Source of the DNA: Leptobrachium leishanense
Lineage: Eukaryota > Chordata > Amphibia > Anura > Megophryidae
DNA length: 64,000 nucleotides
NCBI GenBank assembly: GCA_009667805.1
Contig: CM019075.1
Coordinates: 12,787,738-12,851,737, forward strand
Reading direction: 5' to 3'
Position numbers and translations under genes: made by a program. Of the stretch, positions 21,184 through 34,465 are shown one piece after another; the first letter of the stretch is position 1, and each line of letters opens with the position of its first letter. Below the pieces are notes generated by a model. The model did no database searches, was not told the DNA's origin, and saw only the letters and a program-made list of their open reading frames with translations.

Positions 21184-21928
21184 AATAGTCATAAAATAAA
21201 TGTAATAAAGATATTCAAGTTTTTTTTTTTTTTTACATTGAAACCTATGGGATTCGCCTGTTTAAACCTATCGAATTGAAACACAGAAACCAGGGTGTTT
21301 TGGTGCAACTCTAAGTTCTGTGAGTAGAAAACACAATAGTCTTATATGGGCCAATTTCGGTGCCACCGAGCTGCGGTAAATTGCACTTTATTTCGCTGTT
21401 AGTTCGCCTGTATTTGGCGAATTGACATCTTAGTGAATAGACAAATTGCTCCTACGATGAAATTCGCAGTTCGTTGCAATTCGGGAGCACTTGGAGCAAA
21501 AGGAGACACGTAATGAGACTCTAAAGGAGATTTAACCTGAAACAAAAGAAATGTTTCTTTTGAGTGTAACGTTATGGAATTCTATTTGATAATCTGCATG
21601 TGTGTTTATATATTCTGTGGTATAATAGTAAATATATTTAAAATAGGAGAAATGTTTGTTGTTTACGGAGTCAAGTCGTTGTGTTTATTTTTTTCCCCTT
21701 TAAATTATTCTATTCTTTTATTGGGACTCTTTTTTTGGATCAAAACCAAACACAGGGACAGGTAAGTTTGAAGCAGGTAAACACAATATTAGGGATAGAC
21801 TGATATTTTTTCCAGAGCCGATTCTGATCCTCAGCAGCCTTCCTGGCCAATGGGCGATATCCAGTGACGATATTCTGTACATTGAAAGTTGTGGAGAGAA
21901 AAAAAACCCACACAAATCTGACATTCAT
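21184..21928. other. AT-rich repeat remnant and unassigned sequence
   Basis: 21190-21490 looks like the right part of the element begun at 19967-20310 (GGGATTCGCCTG, GAATTG words). 21490-21928 has no recognisable content. Confidence 0.4.
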
Positions 21929-23199
21929 AGGGGTTATTCAACCGTACAGTGCAATTTTGTGGCAGTTCGTCTATTCAGAAAGCTGTCAATCTGCCAAGTA
22001 CTGGCGAATTGACAGTGTAATACGTTGCAGTACACTGCAATTCGGCGATGGCAAAATTGGCCCATAGAAAAGTGATGGTTAATCTAGTCAGAGAACGCCG
22101 ATCTCTACCAAAATGTCAGTGAAATGCCCTGATTTTCGGTGGTTTAGTTCGACAGGTATAAAGAGGTGAATCCCATCGGATTCAATGTAAAAAATATTGT
22201 TTTTATCACTTTTTATGCTGCCGTTTTATTCATTTAGTTTTCAGCAAACCAACTTTTGTTTATTCTCTGATACATATTTTTTTTTTCTTGTACTTTTTTT
22301 TTTGCCTAAATTGATTCCCAATTTTTAAAAAGGTCCCCCGCCCCCGTAACGGACCTTTTTTTTTTTATTATGTACACGCATTTTCATTGGTTTAAACACC
22401 TTTTTAGAAGAATAGCAGAGTTTTTTTTCTTTTTTCTTTTGCTTTTCTGCAGTTTGTCGGACTTCGGCTCCATTTTTTTGGGGGGCACTTCTGGGACCCT
22501 GTGGCGAATAGTGAATTCACCGCTGGGTCAGCAAAATGGAATCGCTGAACCAGGTGAATGGAATCACCTTAAAGGGATACTCTAGGCAACATGACCACCT
22601 AAGCTATTTTAGGTGGTCATGATGCCCGGAGTATTCCCTTGCCTGTCCCTCCTGCCTCCGCTCAGCCGATCGTCAGGAAAGGCTGAAAACAGCTGAGAGA
22701 GGCGGAGGAGTTTACTCCGCCCTCCCAGCTGTCAGTCAGCAGAGCGGGAATCATATTTCCCGCTTCTGCCGACTTTTGCCGAGTAGGAGACGTCATCGCG
22801 CTTTCAGCGCGATGACATCTCCAACTCACCGCAGAAGCTGGCGGCTCCCTCTGAGGGTTAGTGTTGCACGCATCCTCTTGCGCGCAACACTAATCCTCAG
22901 AGGGAGCCGGGAGGAAGCCTGCCGATTGGCTGGCTTATGTGAGAGGCGCGCATGCGCGCTTCTCACGTTAACCAGAAGCCAAGAAGCATGAAGAAGGACG
23001 GGAGTGGAAGAGGAGGGAGGTGAGTATATAAAAAAAAAAAGACGCCGCTGGAAGGAAGAGGATTTTAGGGTAAGTACTACAGTTACAAAAAAAAGATTTA
23101 TTAAGGGAATAGGGATAGGTTAGGATAAAAAAACGGGGGGGGGGTGATTTTTTTGAGTAGAGTGTCCCTTTAAATTTCAGTGCTTTCTGAATAACCCCT
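21929..23199. repeat. GGGGTTATTCA-ended MITE, interrupted by a TTAA element
   Basis: The left end AGGGGTTATTCA (21929) and right end TGAATAACCCCT (23199) are inverted. The interior resembles 48300-48784. A second element (22569-23173) is nested inside. Confidence 0.65.
22569..23173. repeat. TTAA-target MITE nested in the previous element
   Basis: TTAA at 22569-22572 and 23170-23173 flanks inverted ends AGGGATACTCTA and TAGAGTGTCCCT, typical of TTAA-specific (Kolobok or piggyBac type) MITEs. The interior is GC-rich with palindromic pieces (GACGTCATCGCGC). Confidence 0.75.
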
Positions 23200-24520
23200 C
23201 GTTATGAACCAAATGTGTTTTAAATAAAATTATGATTACCATGAAGTAATTTTTTAAATCTGAAGTTTGTGTGGTTTGTTTTTTTAACCAACTTGGTGTT
23301 TTTTTTTTTTTTTTTACCCAGTAGTGTGTGCATTAATCACCCCTATGATACATGTGCATGTGATGCTCACGTTTCACCCATACATGATACAAATTACTTT
23401 ATTAGCAGTTAATGTGCAGTCGTAAGCAGCTTGTGACATGTGAAATAATGCTATAAGGGTTTTTTATGTTTCGCTGTAGTTAGGTTTATTTTTTGCGTTG
23501 CTGTAGATCACATCTTGTGCAAGGCTCTATTAGAATGGATGTACAGTTCTTTCCCCCCTTTCATCCAAATATATTCTGTAATGTACTGACACCTGTTAAC
23601 GTTGGAGCAAAATGTTGTCGTGTGAGTCCAAAACTAGCCTTGTCTGCCTCAATTTATAAAATCTACCTTCTGCTGGCACTTCCATCAATTCCATTTTCCA
23701 TCATCAGCCACCAGAATGAGAAGGATATTAAGAAATTTTTTTTATACAAATACCGTGATGCTGATTAACGAGAGCATTCGCACAAGTGAAGAATCAGACT
23801 CGCCAGAGGTATAGGTAGTGTAACAGATCTCAGTACCCCGACAGGGTCACATCTGCCAATGCCGCTTCCTTGCTGGACCCCCGTGTTCTTCTCATGACTC
23901 TCGTGCCTTTCTCCCGGTCCTTAGCCACAGCTTAAAGATGGGTACACGTAGGAGAGCCTTGCTCGCATCCCCAGAAATAAGCCGTGGCTGTAGATCTGAG
24001 GTCTTTCACGGTTAAAATGGAACAGAATTTAGCTGCTACCCAAACAATGAGTTGTGACTGCATGTAGGGTCAAAATAGAACTGTTTTAATCAGGGACACA
24101 CACATAGATTTATAAGGTCACAGATGGGCAGGGCCGCCATCAGGGCATTACGCCCCATGCTGTAGTAAGGGGCCCAAGGGGGCCCGGCCCCGACGGCACC
24201 CTTACTTTTTATCAACTCTGGTATCGGACTCCTCTAGGAGTCCGAATCCGGAGCTGTGTACTGGCGGGCCGCTTCCTGGCTGGCTGAACGGGCCGAGCAG
24301 CGTGCATGTGCCTCCATAGCACGTTGCTTGGCTCCGCCCTCCAGTCACATGTGTGACAGAGAAGACGTAGCGAAGAGAAGATTTTGAGAAGAAGGAGCAG
24401 GAGAAGCAGAAGGAAAAGAAGACTGGTGGAACGGTGACCCCAGGCCCAGCCAGACCCCAGGCTCAGCCAGTGCCCTGGCCAGCCCTAGGTCCCAGGCAAG
24501 CCCAAAGGCCATCATACCCA
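23200..24520. other. Intergenic, nothing recognised
   Basis: Long T runs at the left and a GC-rich segment at 24130-24330 (GGGGCCCAAGGGGGCCCGGC). No ORF with coding character was found. Confidence 0.45.
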
Positions 24521-24880
24521 CCGCACATTACTATGAGTTTTAGGGTGGTTCTCATACAAGCCAAGTAATAACGGAGACTGAAATAACAACCAAGTAGTGA
24601 ATCGCCAGGAGACGCTCAGCACTGAGGGAAGCAAACTCCTCAACAGCGCAGTGAGCCGGATCACGCGATCTATATTTAAACCCGGCGGGCACGCATCATC
24701 ATGCCGCTCCCCACCTTCTGGCCAGCTCTGCAAGCTCCGGAAGCCATCACAACTCCTGGCACCCAGCTTGTCGATGTGCAGCTGAGTGCCGGGGCCCCCT
24801 CTGAGCCCCAGACGTGACAGACACGCTCATGCACACCGCACATTACTGTGAGTTTTATTGCTGTGGAGCTGTGTTATGTC
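24521..24880. repeat. Segment flanked by single 55-bp satellite units
   Basis: Partial units related to the 10833-11250 satellite occur at 24524-24545 and 24823-24872 around about 280 bp of unassigned sequence. This may be an insertion into a short satellite array. Confidence 0.5.
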
Positions 24881-26076
24881 CTTTTTATTTGGTTTGGAAG
24901 GGGGCGAAAAGCTGTTGAAGGTTGAGGAAGTTTACGGGGGTCCCCATCGTGAGGTTCCGTAAGGGTCCCCATCATTTCTGATGGCTGCCCTGCAGGTGGG
25001 TCATTTACAAATATAAAACCTCCCCTAGATACTGTTGGGGGGCCCCAACCAGACCGAAAGAGACAATGGGACGCATTTGCCTCTTTGAAGGTGAAAGATA
25101 ATTAGATTAAGTAGACAGTTAAATTAAACATTACACATCATTTCTAAACGAGTCAAGACAATGGGAATCGGGATGATAACAGATTACAATCAGCAGATTT
25201 ACAAACTATTCAAATATAAACAGATAAACACATTCTTGAGACAGGGTAAACTGGGATGTTAATACTTTCAACAGATAACAGATACACAAGGACCAGACAA
25301 TAGCATTCTTGCATAATCAGAGATTATACCAACATTCTGAGAGCAATGGGCTAATATCGATTGAGTCCTGCACCCTACAAATATGCCTCCATGCCCCCCA
25401 AGTCCAAATGATTTACGTTACAGGTAGGTTGAGCATCCCTTAGCGGATATGCCCGGGATGCAAATTGGTTCTTGATTCCTGGTCCTGATGCCTGATATCC
25501 ACTGGCGTGCGCAGCGCGTTACATTAGGGTGTGCACCAAGGGAACATTTATTAATTAAAAACTTGTGTTTAGAAGTTTTTGCACAAAATGCTAATTTTTC
25601 ATTAGAAATAACAAGCCTGTAATCAGAGATGGCCAGTTTTTCATCATGAACCAGATAAGGTACATCTAAAATGCCAATATAGGAGGTGAAAGAGGACCTC
25701 TTCACCAAACATTAGGGTGTGCCTGGGCTCAATGACCACACCCCGCCGTACGCACACTTACACCGATATCTGAGCTTTTGGTTTTCTATTCAGTGAATTC
25801 ACTCCCCCTTTTGTCCCTCGCCATGCACTGTTCTTCTTCGGCTCAGGGACTCTCAACCTGGAAATCCTTGAAGATTTACTACGGGACTTGCATAACCATG
25901 GAACCACAAATTGTGCGCCGCTATGGAACTTGGCACTGTATGTACGCAAGTTCTGTAGCGCCTGTGCAGAACGATGGATCGGAGCTGCGCACATGCGTAG
26001 ATCCGACCCTCAGCTACCTACCCGAGAACGCTCGCTGCAGCAAATTGCCTCACGCTCCCTGCGTGCTGACATCACT
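24881..26076. other. Intergenic; dispersed repeat at 25795-26060
   Basis: 25795-26060 (TTTTGTCCCTC, GCATATGCAAG-like words, CG-rich centre) resembles 45490-45720. The rest is unassigned. Confidence 0.4.
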
Positions 26077-26357
26077 GAGGCTGGTGTCAGACGAGTGCGC
26101 TTCAGAGTGGAAAGAACGTCCGTGAGAGTGGACGTTCTTTCCACTCTGACGCCCGTCTGGCCACCTCGCTGAGCGCAGTTAGTGCGCTCAGCGCTGCAAA
26201 GCTCGATCCTCCTATGGAGGATCGTGGTTTGCAGCCCCGTCAAACGCACGTCGTGCGCGCGCTACATTGTGTGGCCCACCTCGTCGAAACGCTACAATGG
26301 ACGCCAAGTGGCGCATCAGTACGTGTGCACGTAGTGCGCTCGTCTGATACCGGCCTA
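26077..26357. repeat. MITE family B, copy B1
   Basis: The ends are GAGGCTGGTGTCAGACGAGTG and CGTCTGATACCGGCCT. The interior has TGAGCGCAGTTAGTGCGCT. The ends resemble family A but the interior differs. Confidence 0.75.
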
Positions 26358-26865
26358 AGTGACCTGGTAACCGGGTGCCAGGAAATTAAAAAAATCTGGC
26401 TGCTTGTGATACAGTGTATGGTGGTGGAAACTCCTCCACTTCTCCCTGCAATTTTGCCAGATCGGGGGCAGGGGGGCGGCACTCCTCACATCCTAATTTA
26501 AAAGTATTACTTGGTCATTATGAATTAAGTGTCCCTTTTAAAATGTGTCAAATCTCATACAAAGTGTGAAAAAATACAGAAAAACATTGTGTCTGATGTT
26601 TAGGGCCACCACCATGCATCATCTGTATTTTGGCAGGGTGTGTGGCTCCTCCCCATAAAGGGGCAGACCGGCAGCCTTGCCCACCAGGCTCAGGGCTGCA
26701 CATGCTCATTTTCATCCTGAAGCACTATGTCAATGGGTAATAAATTCCCTCTGTATATAATGTTGTGTATTATGAGACAGGAGCCTGAGAATCCTCCCTT
26801 AATCTGGGACAGCTGGGATCGGGTACGTGCATTTCGCTTCGTCTAAATTGTTTTTTCGGACAAAA

Positions 26866-27183
26866 TATCATAGAAACATAGAAAATGTCGGCAGATAAGA
26901 ACCTTTCGGCCCATCTAGTCTGCCCAATTACATGGATACTTTACCTGGATTTATCTTTTGTTTAGGATAGCCTTATGCCTATCCCATGCCTGCTTAAATT
27001 CAATTACTGTTTTGGCCTCTACCACTTCAACTGGAAGACTGTTCCATGTATCCACCACCCTCTCAATAAAATAATGCTTCCTGATGTTACTTTTAAACCT
27101 TTGCCCCTCTAATCTAAGACTATGTCCTCTTGTTTTCCTACTTTGTTTCCTTTTAAATATACTCGGCTTTTCAAGAGAGTCTG
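26866..27183 (-). mobile_element. CR1 LINE 3' end fragment
   Basis: Nearly identical to 60906-61200. It covers the 3' tail octamer (TTTCTATG on the minus strand) and the end of ORF2. Confidence 0.88.
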
Positions 27184-28215
27184 AATCAAAGAAAATTATG
27201 TTTTTGGATTAATTCGGAATCATTTTGCGAACTGGATAACGAGGGGAAAAATAATCGCGCTCTTTGTGCAATACGATCCCTAATCCATCAAGGCGGAAAC
27301 AATAACCGTAACAACCCTGGAGCCAATCCTAACTAACATTTAGGGCAATGGGGTGCTTTGAAGGTACAGAGGGGGGTATAGGGTTTAAAAATATGTACAC
27401 TGACAAAGTTTCAGACATTTCTGAAAATCTTCAGATTGTACCGAATCGGCAAATTCTGAAATCCGAGGATTCTGGATTCCGAAATTTGCCAAAAAGGAAT
27501 TTTTGGTCTGTGCACGTGTCGAGCTAGGATGGATGTACTGTATGTATGTTGCTTCTAGGTATATTTATTTTTTCTCTTGATACCATTTAAATAGTTCAAC
27601 TTCATCGGAAAGGAAACCTGTTGCCATGTTACGACTTTATAATATGTCCCAAAAATACATAAATTTAACGTGTGGAAAGCGTGCGTAACCTATGGCTGCA
27701 CCGAATGCCGGGGAACGCACGTCAATCTCTTTCCAAAACACAGACTCGGGGGCCGCATACCTCATTCTCCCCTCCGCCGTGTGGTAGTGAATAATATGGA
27801 GGTCTGGTTTTCTTTAGTTTAGATCCAGCAATATTTATACATTGTAACTTACGCCAAAAGACTGAAGACAAAAAAAAAAAAGTAGAGGAGTCTTGTTTTC
27901 CCATCTTACTCAGATTCTAAACAGGCCGATGCTGACACGTGGCAGGCAGTCTCAGCAGGCAGAAGTCACGGAACGGCCTCCCAGCAGAGGTGGTGAAGGT
28001 TAATGAGCAAGAGGTATATTTTAGGACACGTTGTTTGTTTTTTATTCAAGCCAATGTGAAAGATTCTTGTTGCACGGAGGTGATCCCAGCATCTGCAGCA
28101 GTGATTTCTCATTTGGAAACTGAGATGTTTATGAACTACATTACCCATGATACTTATTAATCCAGCGATCATCACAGCTGTCAATTGGCCTGAAAGGGTC
28201 ATTCACCTTTTAAGA
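27184..28215. other. Intergenic, little recognised
   Basis: A short plus-strand stretch at about 27955-28005 (NGLPAEVVK) looks like a CR1 ORF2 C-terminal scrap. Nothing else was identified. Confidence 0.4.
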
Positions 28216-28360
28216 CAGGGATGTCAAACTCCAGTCCCCCCACCCTTCCCTTAGATGTTGAAGGCCTACAATTCCCAGAATGCAACAGATGGCTGGGGAC
28301 TCAAAGGACTTGTAGTTCTGAATCATCTGAGGGGGGGGGGGACTGAGTTTGTCAGCCCTG
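28216..28360. repeat. hAT-like MITE
   Basis: Inverted ends are CAGGGATGTCAAACTC and GAGTTTGTCAGCCCTG. Confidence 0.65.
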
Positions 28361-28510
28361 GGGTTTTTGGAATTTCGCTGGAGGTTGACTGTTCCCAGAC
28401 CTTTTTATATGATGTCACAACCCATCCGGGTCATATGTGCCAATAAAGATGTCATTTTGAACGATATCAAAGCATCTTATTTACAGCAAGCGATTTCGAA
28501 CAGCATCTAT

Positions 28511-28940
28511 AAGGCTAGGGTCAGACTAACGCATTTTTCGTGTTGTCAGTGAAAAAGTGCGTTCGAACGAATGGACGCATTTTTTCACGGAATACGCGAT
28601 AGCGGTCATACGATGCGCATTTTCGTCCGTGATTTTGTACGGATCATTAATAAAACACTTTTTGTGTCTGGACGTGATGTTGGCCGGACATTAGCAGCGT
28701 CTGACGTCTCCTAATCACGCACACACGCCTCTAGCGGCCGCAGCGCACTCTGTACGTCCGTACTAGTGGTTTGACGTTCTAGGAAAAATGCGTTCGTTTG
28801 CCACTTGCGTTGCGCGGACTAACTTTCGTGCGGCCGTACTTCGTGTGTTCCCCGGCATTGGACGTCATTTGCTGCTAGCACGGCCGTGATTTCGTGCGAC
28901 TAAACGCACGTTAAAACTGCTTTCGTCTGACCCTAGCCTT
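28511..28940. repeat. MITE family A, copy A3
   Basis: The ends are AAGGCTAGGGTCAGACTAAC and CGTCTGACCCTAGCCTT. Confidence 0.88.
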
Positions 28941-29566
28941 ATAGTTTACAGACTCGTTGCTATGGAGCTCTGTTATACAGAGACTATATGGAGGAGCCCC
29001 TAAAAAGACATGGGCAAACCCCAGATATAAAGGGGGGGGGACATAAAAGAGTGACGTGACAGTAGATGAACTGAATCGAGACTGTGCCCAATAAGAAGGG
29101 ACACTTGGTAGGTACACCTTAAATAGTGGGATAAGGAGGAAGGACGAAGAGGAAACGCATCATTGACAACGTGGTGGGAAGGTAACCCTCCCAAAAATGG
29201 TGTCATCCTGGCGTTCGTACACAAAGGGAGTACAAGCCAGCATGGCTGCTGTCCATCCTGAGGGCGGCCAGTGCATAGAGCAGTGAGAAAGTGAGCTGCT
29301 TGCATTCTTGTATTTTGTTGCATCTTTTCTTTTATAGGAAACACAAGCCTTCCTAAAGAAAATTGCCCAAAATCAGGACTGTCCTTCCAAACCTAGGACA
29401 CTCGGAAGGCTTGCAGAAGCATCAGTGTGGCTAATGTCTATTTTTACTGGCATTATTATCAAAAACCCTCATTTAAGACAAGATCAAAGCTTCTTATTTA
29501 CAGCGAGCGATTTCTTACAGCATTTATCATAATTTACAGACTCCGTCACATAAGCTGGGGAAAAAA
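28941..29566. other. Intergenic; one minisatellite-like unit
   Basis: 28986-29020 matches one inverted 44-bp minisatellite unit (GGAGGAGCCCCTAAAAAGAC). Otherwise unassigned. Confidence 0.4.
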
Positions 29567-29800
29567 AAGCCGTCCATTGAGTTCAGCCTTTCACACATCA
29601 CCTACTGCTGCTGATCCAAAAGAAGACAAAAAAAAAAAGGCTCTCACCAAAATGCAACATACTGGGGAAAAATTCATTCTTGACCCCCAGATGGCGTCAG
29701 ATTTCTCCTTGGATCGATCAGCCTTTACCCACATATTAAATATTATAACCCTTAATATTGTATTTTTGCGGGAAGTCATCCAGTCATCATTTCATGCTGG
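29567..29800 (+). repeat. Dispersed retrotransposon 3'-end-like repeat
   Basis: CAGCCTTTCACACATCACC, GATCCAAAAGAAGAC and CCCAGATGGCGTCAGATTTC are shared with 59893-60100. The family is not certain; it is probably a LINE 3' region. Confidence 0.65.
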
Positions 29801-30394
29801 CCGTCCACTGGGTCTGTAGTCGGTCTTCCAACTACGGACAACACCGTCGCACGACCAGGGTCGTCCACCGGAAGCTTGTGTGGACGACCCAGGTCAGCCG
29901 ACGGACAAAGAAAAGAGTTTACAAAACAAAACAGCTGGAGGGTGGAAAATAACCCTCTACTTGGTGTTGACATGGTGTTTCAGCAAATAGAGCACCAGCA
30001 AACGCAGGGAGGGGGGGGGGGAACTCGCTGCAGGGGGGGGGTGGACCCTGTCCTTAGTGCTGAAAGCTATTTCAGCACCAAGGACTGAAGAAGAAGAAAA
30101 AAAATCACCCTGCATTCGGCCAGGAAAAAAAGCCTGGTCTTTTTTTTTTTTTTAAAAAAAATAGAAATCAAAAATTTTGCCACAAAAAATACTCATTCCA
30201 AAAACAATCAATAAATAGGCTTTAGGACGTATGGGGGGGGGGGACACAACTCAGGCCTCGTTGGCCTTTCCATCCTTCCTGACAGATTTACATGAACTGT
30301 GTATAATGGATGCAAAATGAGGTGTTTGATTGCAGGCACTGAGAAAGCGAGCCGTTCCACATCCCCGTGAAATCACTGCAAAATTATTTTCAAA
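29801..30394. other. Intergenic with G-rich runs and A/T tracts
   Basis: 29800-29910 contains inverted pieces (GTCGTCCACCGG, GACCAGGGTCGTC). Poly-G runs lie at 30010-30045 and 30232. No gene was seen. Confidence 0.4.
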
Positions 30395-30535
30395 GAGTAT
30401 GAACGCTTACGAAACCCTGGTTTCCTCCTGTGTTGGTTTGTCGTGTTGTTCGGTCTCAAAGTATTGTAACACTGTCTATATTGTACCCATTGTTCAGCGC
30501 TGCAGAATATGTTGGTGCTATGTAAAGAATAACTC
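30395..30535 (+). mobile_element. L2/Rex-like LINE 3' tail fragment
   Basis: ATTGTACCCATTGTTCAGCG, GCTGCAGAATATGTTGGTGC and TATGTAAAGAATA match the common tail also seen at 41600-41715, 43290-43340 and (minus) 51848. Confidence 0.65.
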
Positions 30536-30626
30536 TAGTTTTCTGCATGGCAGTCAGGTAGGATCCAACTTTGAATGTTGGTGTTTAGAAGAATTTTTTT
30601 ACACAAACCATTCCCTTTGCTTGTAT

Positions 30627-30640
30627 CTGGGGGGGGGGTG

Positions 30641-30671
<31 letters not shown>

Positions 30672-30696
30672 ATATATATATATATAGACACACACA
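30627..30696. repeat. Simple repeats (TATG)n, (TA)n, (CA)n
   Basis: Adjacent microsatellites. Confidence 0.9.
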
Positions 30697-30776
30697 CACT
30701 ATATTGCCAAAAGTATTCGCTCACCTGCCTTGACTCGCATATGGATGGGTGAGCGAATACTTTTAGCAATATAGTG
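30697..30776. repeat. Short Tc1/mariner-like MITE
   Basis: 80 bp, mostly two inverted arms: CACTATATTGCCAAAAGTAT and ATACTTTTAGCAATATAGTG. Confidence 0.7.
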
Positions 30777-30802
30777 TATACGAGTACAGCGAGTATGTTA
30801 CA

Positions 30803-32490
30803 GGTAAAGCCCGAAGTGCGGTTAATTTTAGGATTACCCGGGTAATCCTGACATTACCCAAAACCGCTGGGTAAAGCTGCAAAAAAATGAAAATTTCAGA
30901 CTTTACCCAGGTAATTTTAGGACAAACCAACTGCCCTTGGGTAACAGTCTGGAAGAGCTGAAAAATTCACACTTTACCCGGATAATGTGCAAAACTGAAG
31001 CTTCACCCGGGTAATCTGAGGACTATCCACAGCTTCACCTGGGTAATCTGAGGACTATCCACAGCTTCCCCTGGATAATCTGAGGACTATCCACAGCTTC
31101 ACCCGGGTAATCTGAGGACTATCCACAGCTTCACCCGGGTAATCTGAGGACTATCCACAGCTTCACCCGGGTAATCTGAGGACTATCCACAGCTTCACCT
31201 GGGTAATCTGAGGACTATCCACAGCTTCACCTGGGTAATCTGAGGACTATCCACAGCTTCACCTGGGTAATCTGAGGACAATCCACAGCTTCACCTGGGT
31301 AATCCGAGGACTATCCTCAGCTTCACCTGGGTAATCTGAGGACTATCCACAGCTTCACCTGGGTAATCTGAGGACTATCCACAGCTTCACCTGGGTAATC
31401 TGAGGACTATCCACAGCTTCACCTGGGTAATCTGAGGACTATCCACAGCTTCACCCGGGTAATCTGAGGACTATCCACAGCTTCACCTGGGTAATCTGAG
31501 GACTATCCACAGCTTCACCTGGGTAATCTGAGGACTATCCACAGCTTCACCTGGGTAATCTGAGGACAATCCACAGCTTCACCTGGGTAATCCGAGGACT
31601 ATCCTCAGCTTCACCTGGGTAATCTGAGGACTATCCACAGCTTCACCTGGGTAATCTGAGGACTATCCACAGCTTCACCTGGGTAATCTGAGGACTATCC
31701 ACAGCTTCACCTGGGTAATCTGAGGACTATCCACAGCTTCACCCGGGTAATCTGAGGACTATCCACAGCTTCACCCGGGTAATCTGCAGAGCATCCAACC
31801 CCGTTTGGGTAACAGTGAATTTTGCTATTATCTATGGATATTATCAATGAAAATGGTAAAAGACAAACATTAAAATGTATTAAGGATATAATGAATATAC
31901 AGAGTAACGGGATATGTTTCTTATATGAATGTTAAAGAGTTACATGATCTTTATTATGTGTCATATGTGCTTATAAATCAGTTATATAACATAATAACCA
32001 TCAGGTTACTCTTTATGTAAGATCTTTAATCTTCATAAATTAATTTTCAGAGTTACATGGCGGTTATTTAGTGGGGTTTGTGACTGTGGATACAAAATCA
32101 TTAAAAATAACCAAAAACACAGTTTTGTTCTCAGTCAGGTAACAGTTTGCAGCTTTACCCGGGTAATCCTCTGAATTCAGTCAATTGTAACCTGCTGAAA
32201 ACCCAAGAAAAGCAGAGAACCCAGAGGCGTTTGGATACTTTGCAGATTACACAGATAAAGTCTGATGTTTCGTTGCAAATCACACTTTATCCAGCTACAC
32301 TAGGTTAATGTGCGTTTTACCCTGGTAAAATACACCAGAAAACCGGAGTACCCAGAGGCCTCTGGATACTTTGCAGATTACCCGGGTAGAGTCCGAAATT
32401 TCATTTTACTTCAGATTTTTGCTAATGACGCCTGGGTAATGTCAGGATTACCCGGGTAATCCTAGGATTAACCGCACTTCTGGCTTTACC
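30803..32490. mobile_element. Terminal-inverted-repeat element with an internal 32-bp satellite
   Basis: The ends GGTAAAGCCCGAAGTGCGGT (30803) and ACCGCACTTCTGGCTTTACC (32490) are inverted, and the similarity continues for about 57 bp, including GGATTACCCGGGTAATCC at both ends. TTAA follows the right end and TTAC is near the left, so a decayed TTAA target is possible. No coding sequence was found; the interior holds the satellite and AT-rich DNA with scattered TTACCCGGGTAA motifs. Confidence 0.8.
30990..31790. repeat. 32-bp tandem satellite, about 25 copies, inside the element
   Basis: Units contain CACAGCTTCACCTGGGTAAT and CTGAGGACTATC. A two-unit variant (GGACAATCC ... ATCCGAGGACTATCCTCAG) recurs exactly 288 bp later (31273 and 31561), so nine units were duplicated as a block. 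Confidence 0.95.
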
Positions 32491-34465
32491 CTTAACATAT
32501 ACTGTATGTATATATATATTATATATAATGTTATCTGGTCTGTGGTTGTGGTCAGGGTGTGTGCAGTGGGTAAATGGGGTGCCTGGACATTCATTTCAAT
32601 AGTAACATAAATTGGACAGGCATTCAGCAAAATTCTAAATTATTTATTGGAAAGTGGTCACATGACATTAAATAAAAGGATTGGTATCAGGGAGTATCTG
32701 AAAAAAGTATTTTTAAGTAAAAAAAAAAAAAAAAAATGGAATTGATGCATCCCTAGTTATTACAGTAAGGAATGCATTGGGAATATTCCCAAAAAAATTA
32801 CTGTATTATTAATATATATATATTTATTATCGGGACATACTTGATAAATTGACATTATCCTTGGTAGCTCATAAAATGGGAAAATCTGTCCCGGCAATTT
32901 GTACGCGCTCTTTCTCTCAAAGGGTACAGATTATAGTGTTTAGGGCAGGGTTTGCCATTATAGTTCTAGGTTGCAAACTCAGTATATGTCATTATACCTT
33001 GAATGATAAGGCACAGTCTCCCCATTCATCCTATTAGTAACCTGCCTCTCCCTCCTTCGAGATAAATAGTGCGTTTGTCTGGTAATAACATATTCATGGA
33101 GCAGTATAAATAAAAGTAAGGAGATACAATTTATACACTGTATTGTTTTTTTTCCCCAAACCACAAGTGTCTGGCGTGCGATTAAAAACAGGACCGCAGA
33201 TTTGTTTATTTAATATCTTTTATGGTTTTCTCTTTCATCATAAAAACTGCAAGCAATAAATATTTGTACAGCAACACATTTGTCACGCAGTCGGTAGGTA
33301 TCGACACCATTCATTGTCGAACACACATTGAGAGACCTCAGCGTGGGAGTTATTCACTTTACAGTGGGTCGCCACAGGTTGACCGCCCACGTTTAGCTGA
33401 GGTACTTAGGTCTAGTGGTTCTCGACTCAGGAATACAACTTGCTGTTTAGTGGAAAAACCCCATTGTCGTTACAGCAATCAGGTACAAAAAGAATTTTTA
33501 CATAGAAATAGTATAAAAAAAAAAAAATGTACAAATCCTAAAACATGATTTTTCTTCTTCTTAGAATTTTGGGGAAGTGATCTGACCCCTTCGCTACTGT
33601 GACCGTGTATACACAAGCTGGGGCTATGCTGCATCACCACAAATGCAATTTTTTTTGTTGCAAACAAATTTTGTAGGAGACGCCTTCTGGAGCCCAAAAG
33701 CAAAGGTTTTTTTTCACCCTGTGGTCATAATGCCTATTGTTCTAACACTGGTTAAACTAGGTAAGTCTGAGATCTCGGACAGAGCTCCATGCACGTTTTA
33801 ACTGCAGTCACTCCATTTGGGCAGTAGGTGTCACCATCCGCCTGCCAAATAGGTTCTAACAGTAAGGAATTCACTAGGAATATTCCCAAATATTTCTTGC
33901 TGTATAAATAAGAAAATGATTTATTCCAGAAAACCAACGGTTCCCGACAGTGGATTTTTTGGAAAAACCACTTGGTAGTGGAGGGGTTAAAGGTAAATTA
34001 AAATACAGTAATACCCGTGCCCTTCTATGCTTGACTATAAATGGTGAATGCGTTCTGCCGGTATATTTGCTTTTCATGGGCTGATAAGAAACTAGAGGCG
34101 AGCAGCAGCCAGGGTTTGCAATATAAGCTCAGCATTGTGCCACCCCAAACATGCCCTGCACGGGTAACACACCAGCTTGCGGCAGAAATGTCAAATCAAG
34201 GGATTGACAAGGTAATTCAGAGTGCTAGTGTTTACCAAAGTTGCAAACACCGATGTTTCACGCACGAAACATCCAAACAACGGCAGGAGATACTTCACTG
34301 TGATTCTTCTCCTGCTGTCGTTTGGGCTGTTCTTTTGTGAAAACCATGGTTTGATTGAGCTGCAACAGCGATTTTTGGTCGTGTTTGCAACTTCTGCAAA
34401 CACCGTCAACTTTGAATAAACCTCCTAGTGTGACCTCGTGTAGTGCAACTCCCAGAAGACTTATC
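32491..34465. other. Intergenic, nothing recognised
   Basis: AT-rich DNA with (TA)n runs and many small ORFs that lack coding character. Confidence 0.5.
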
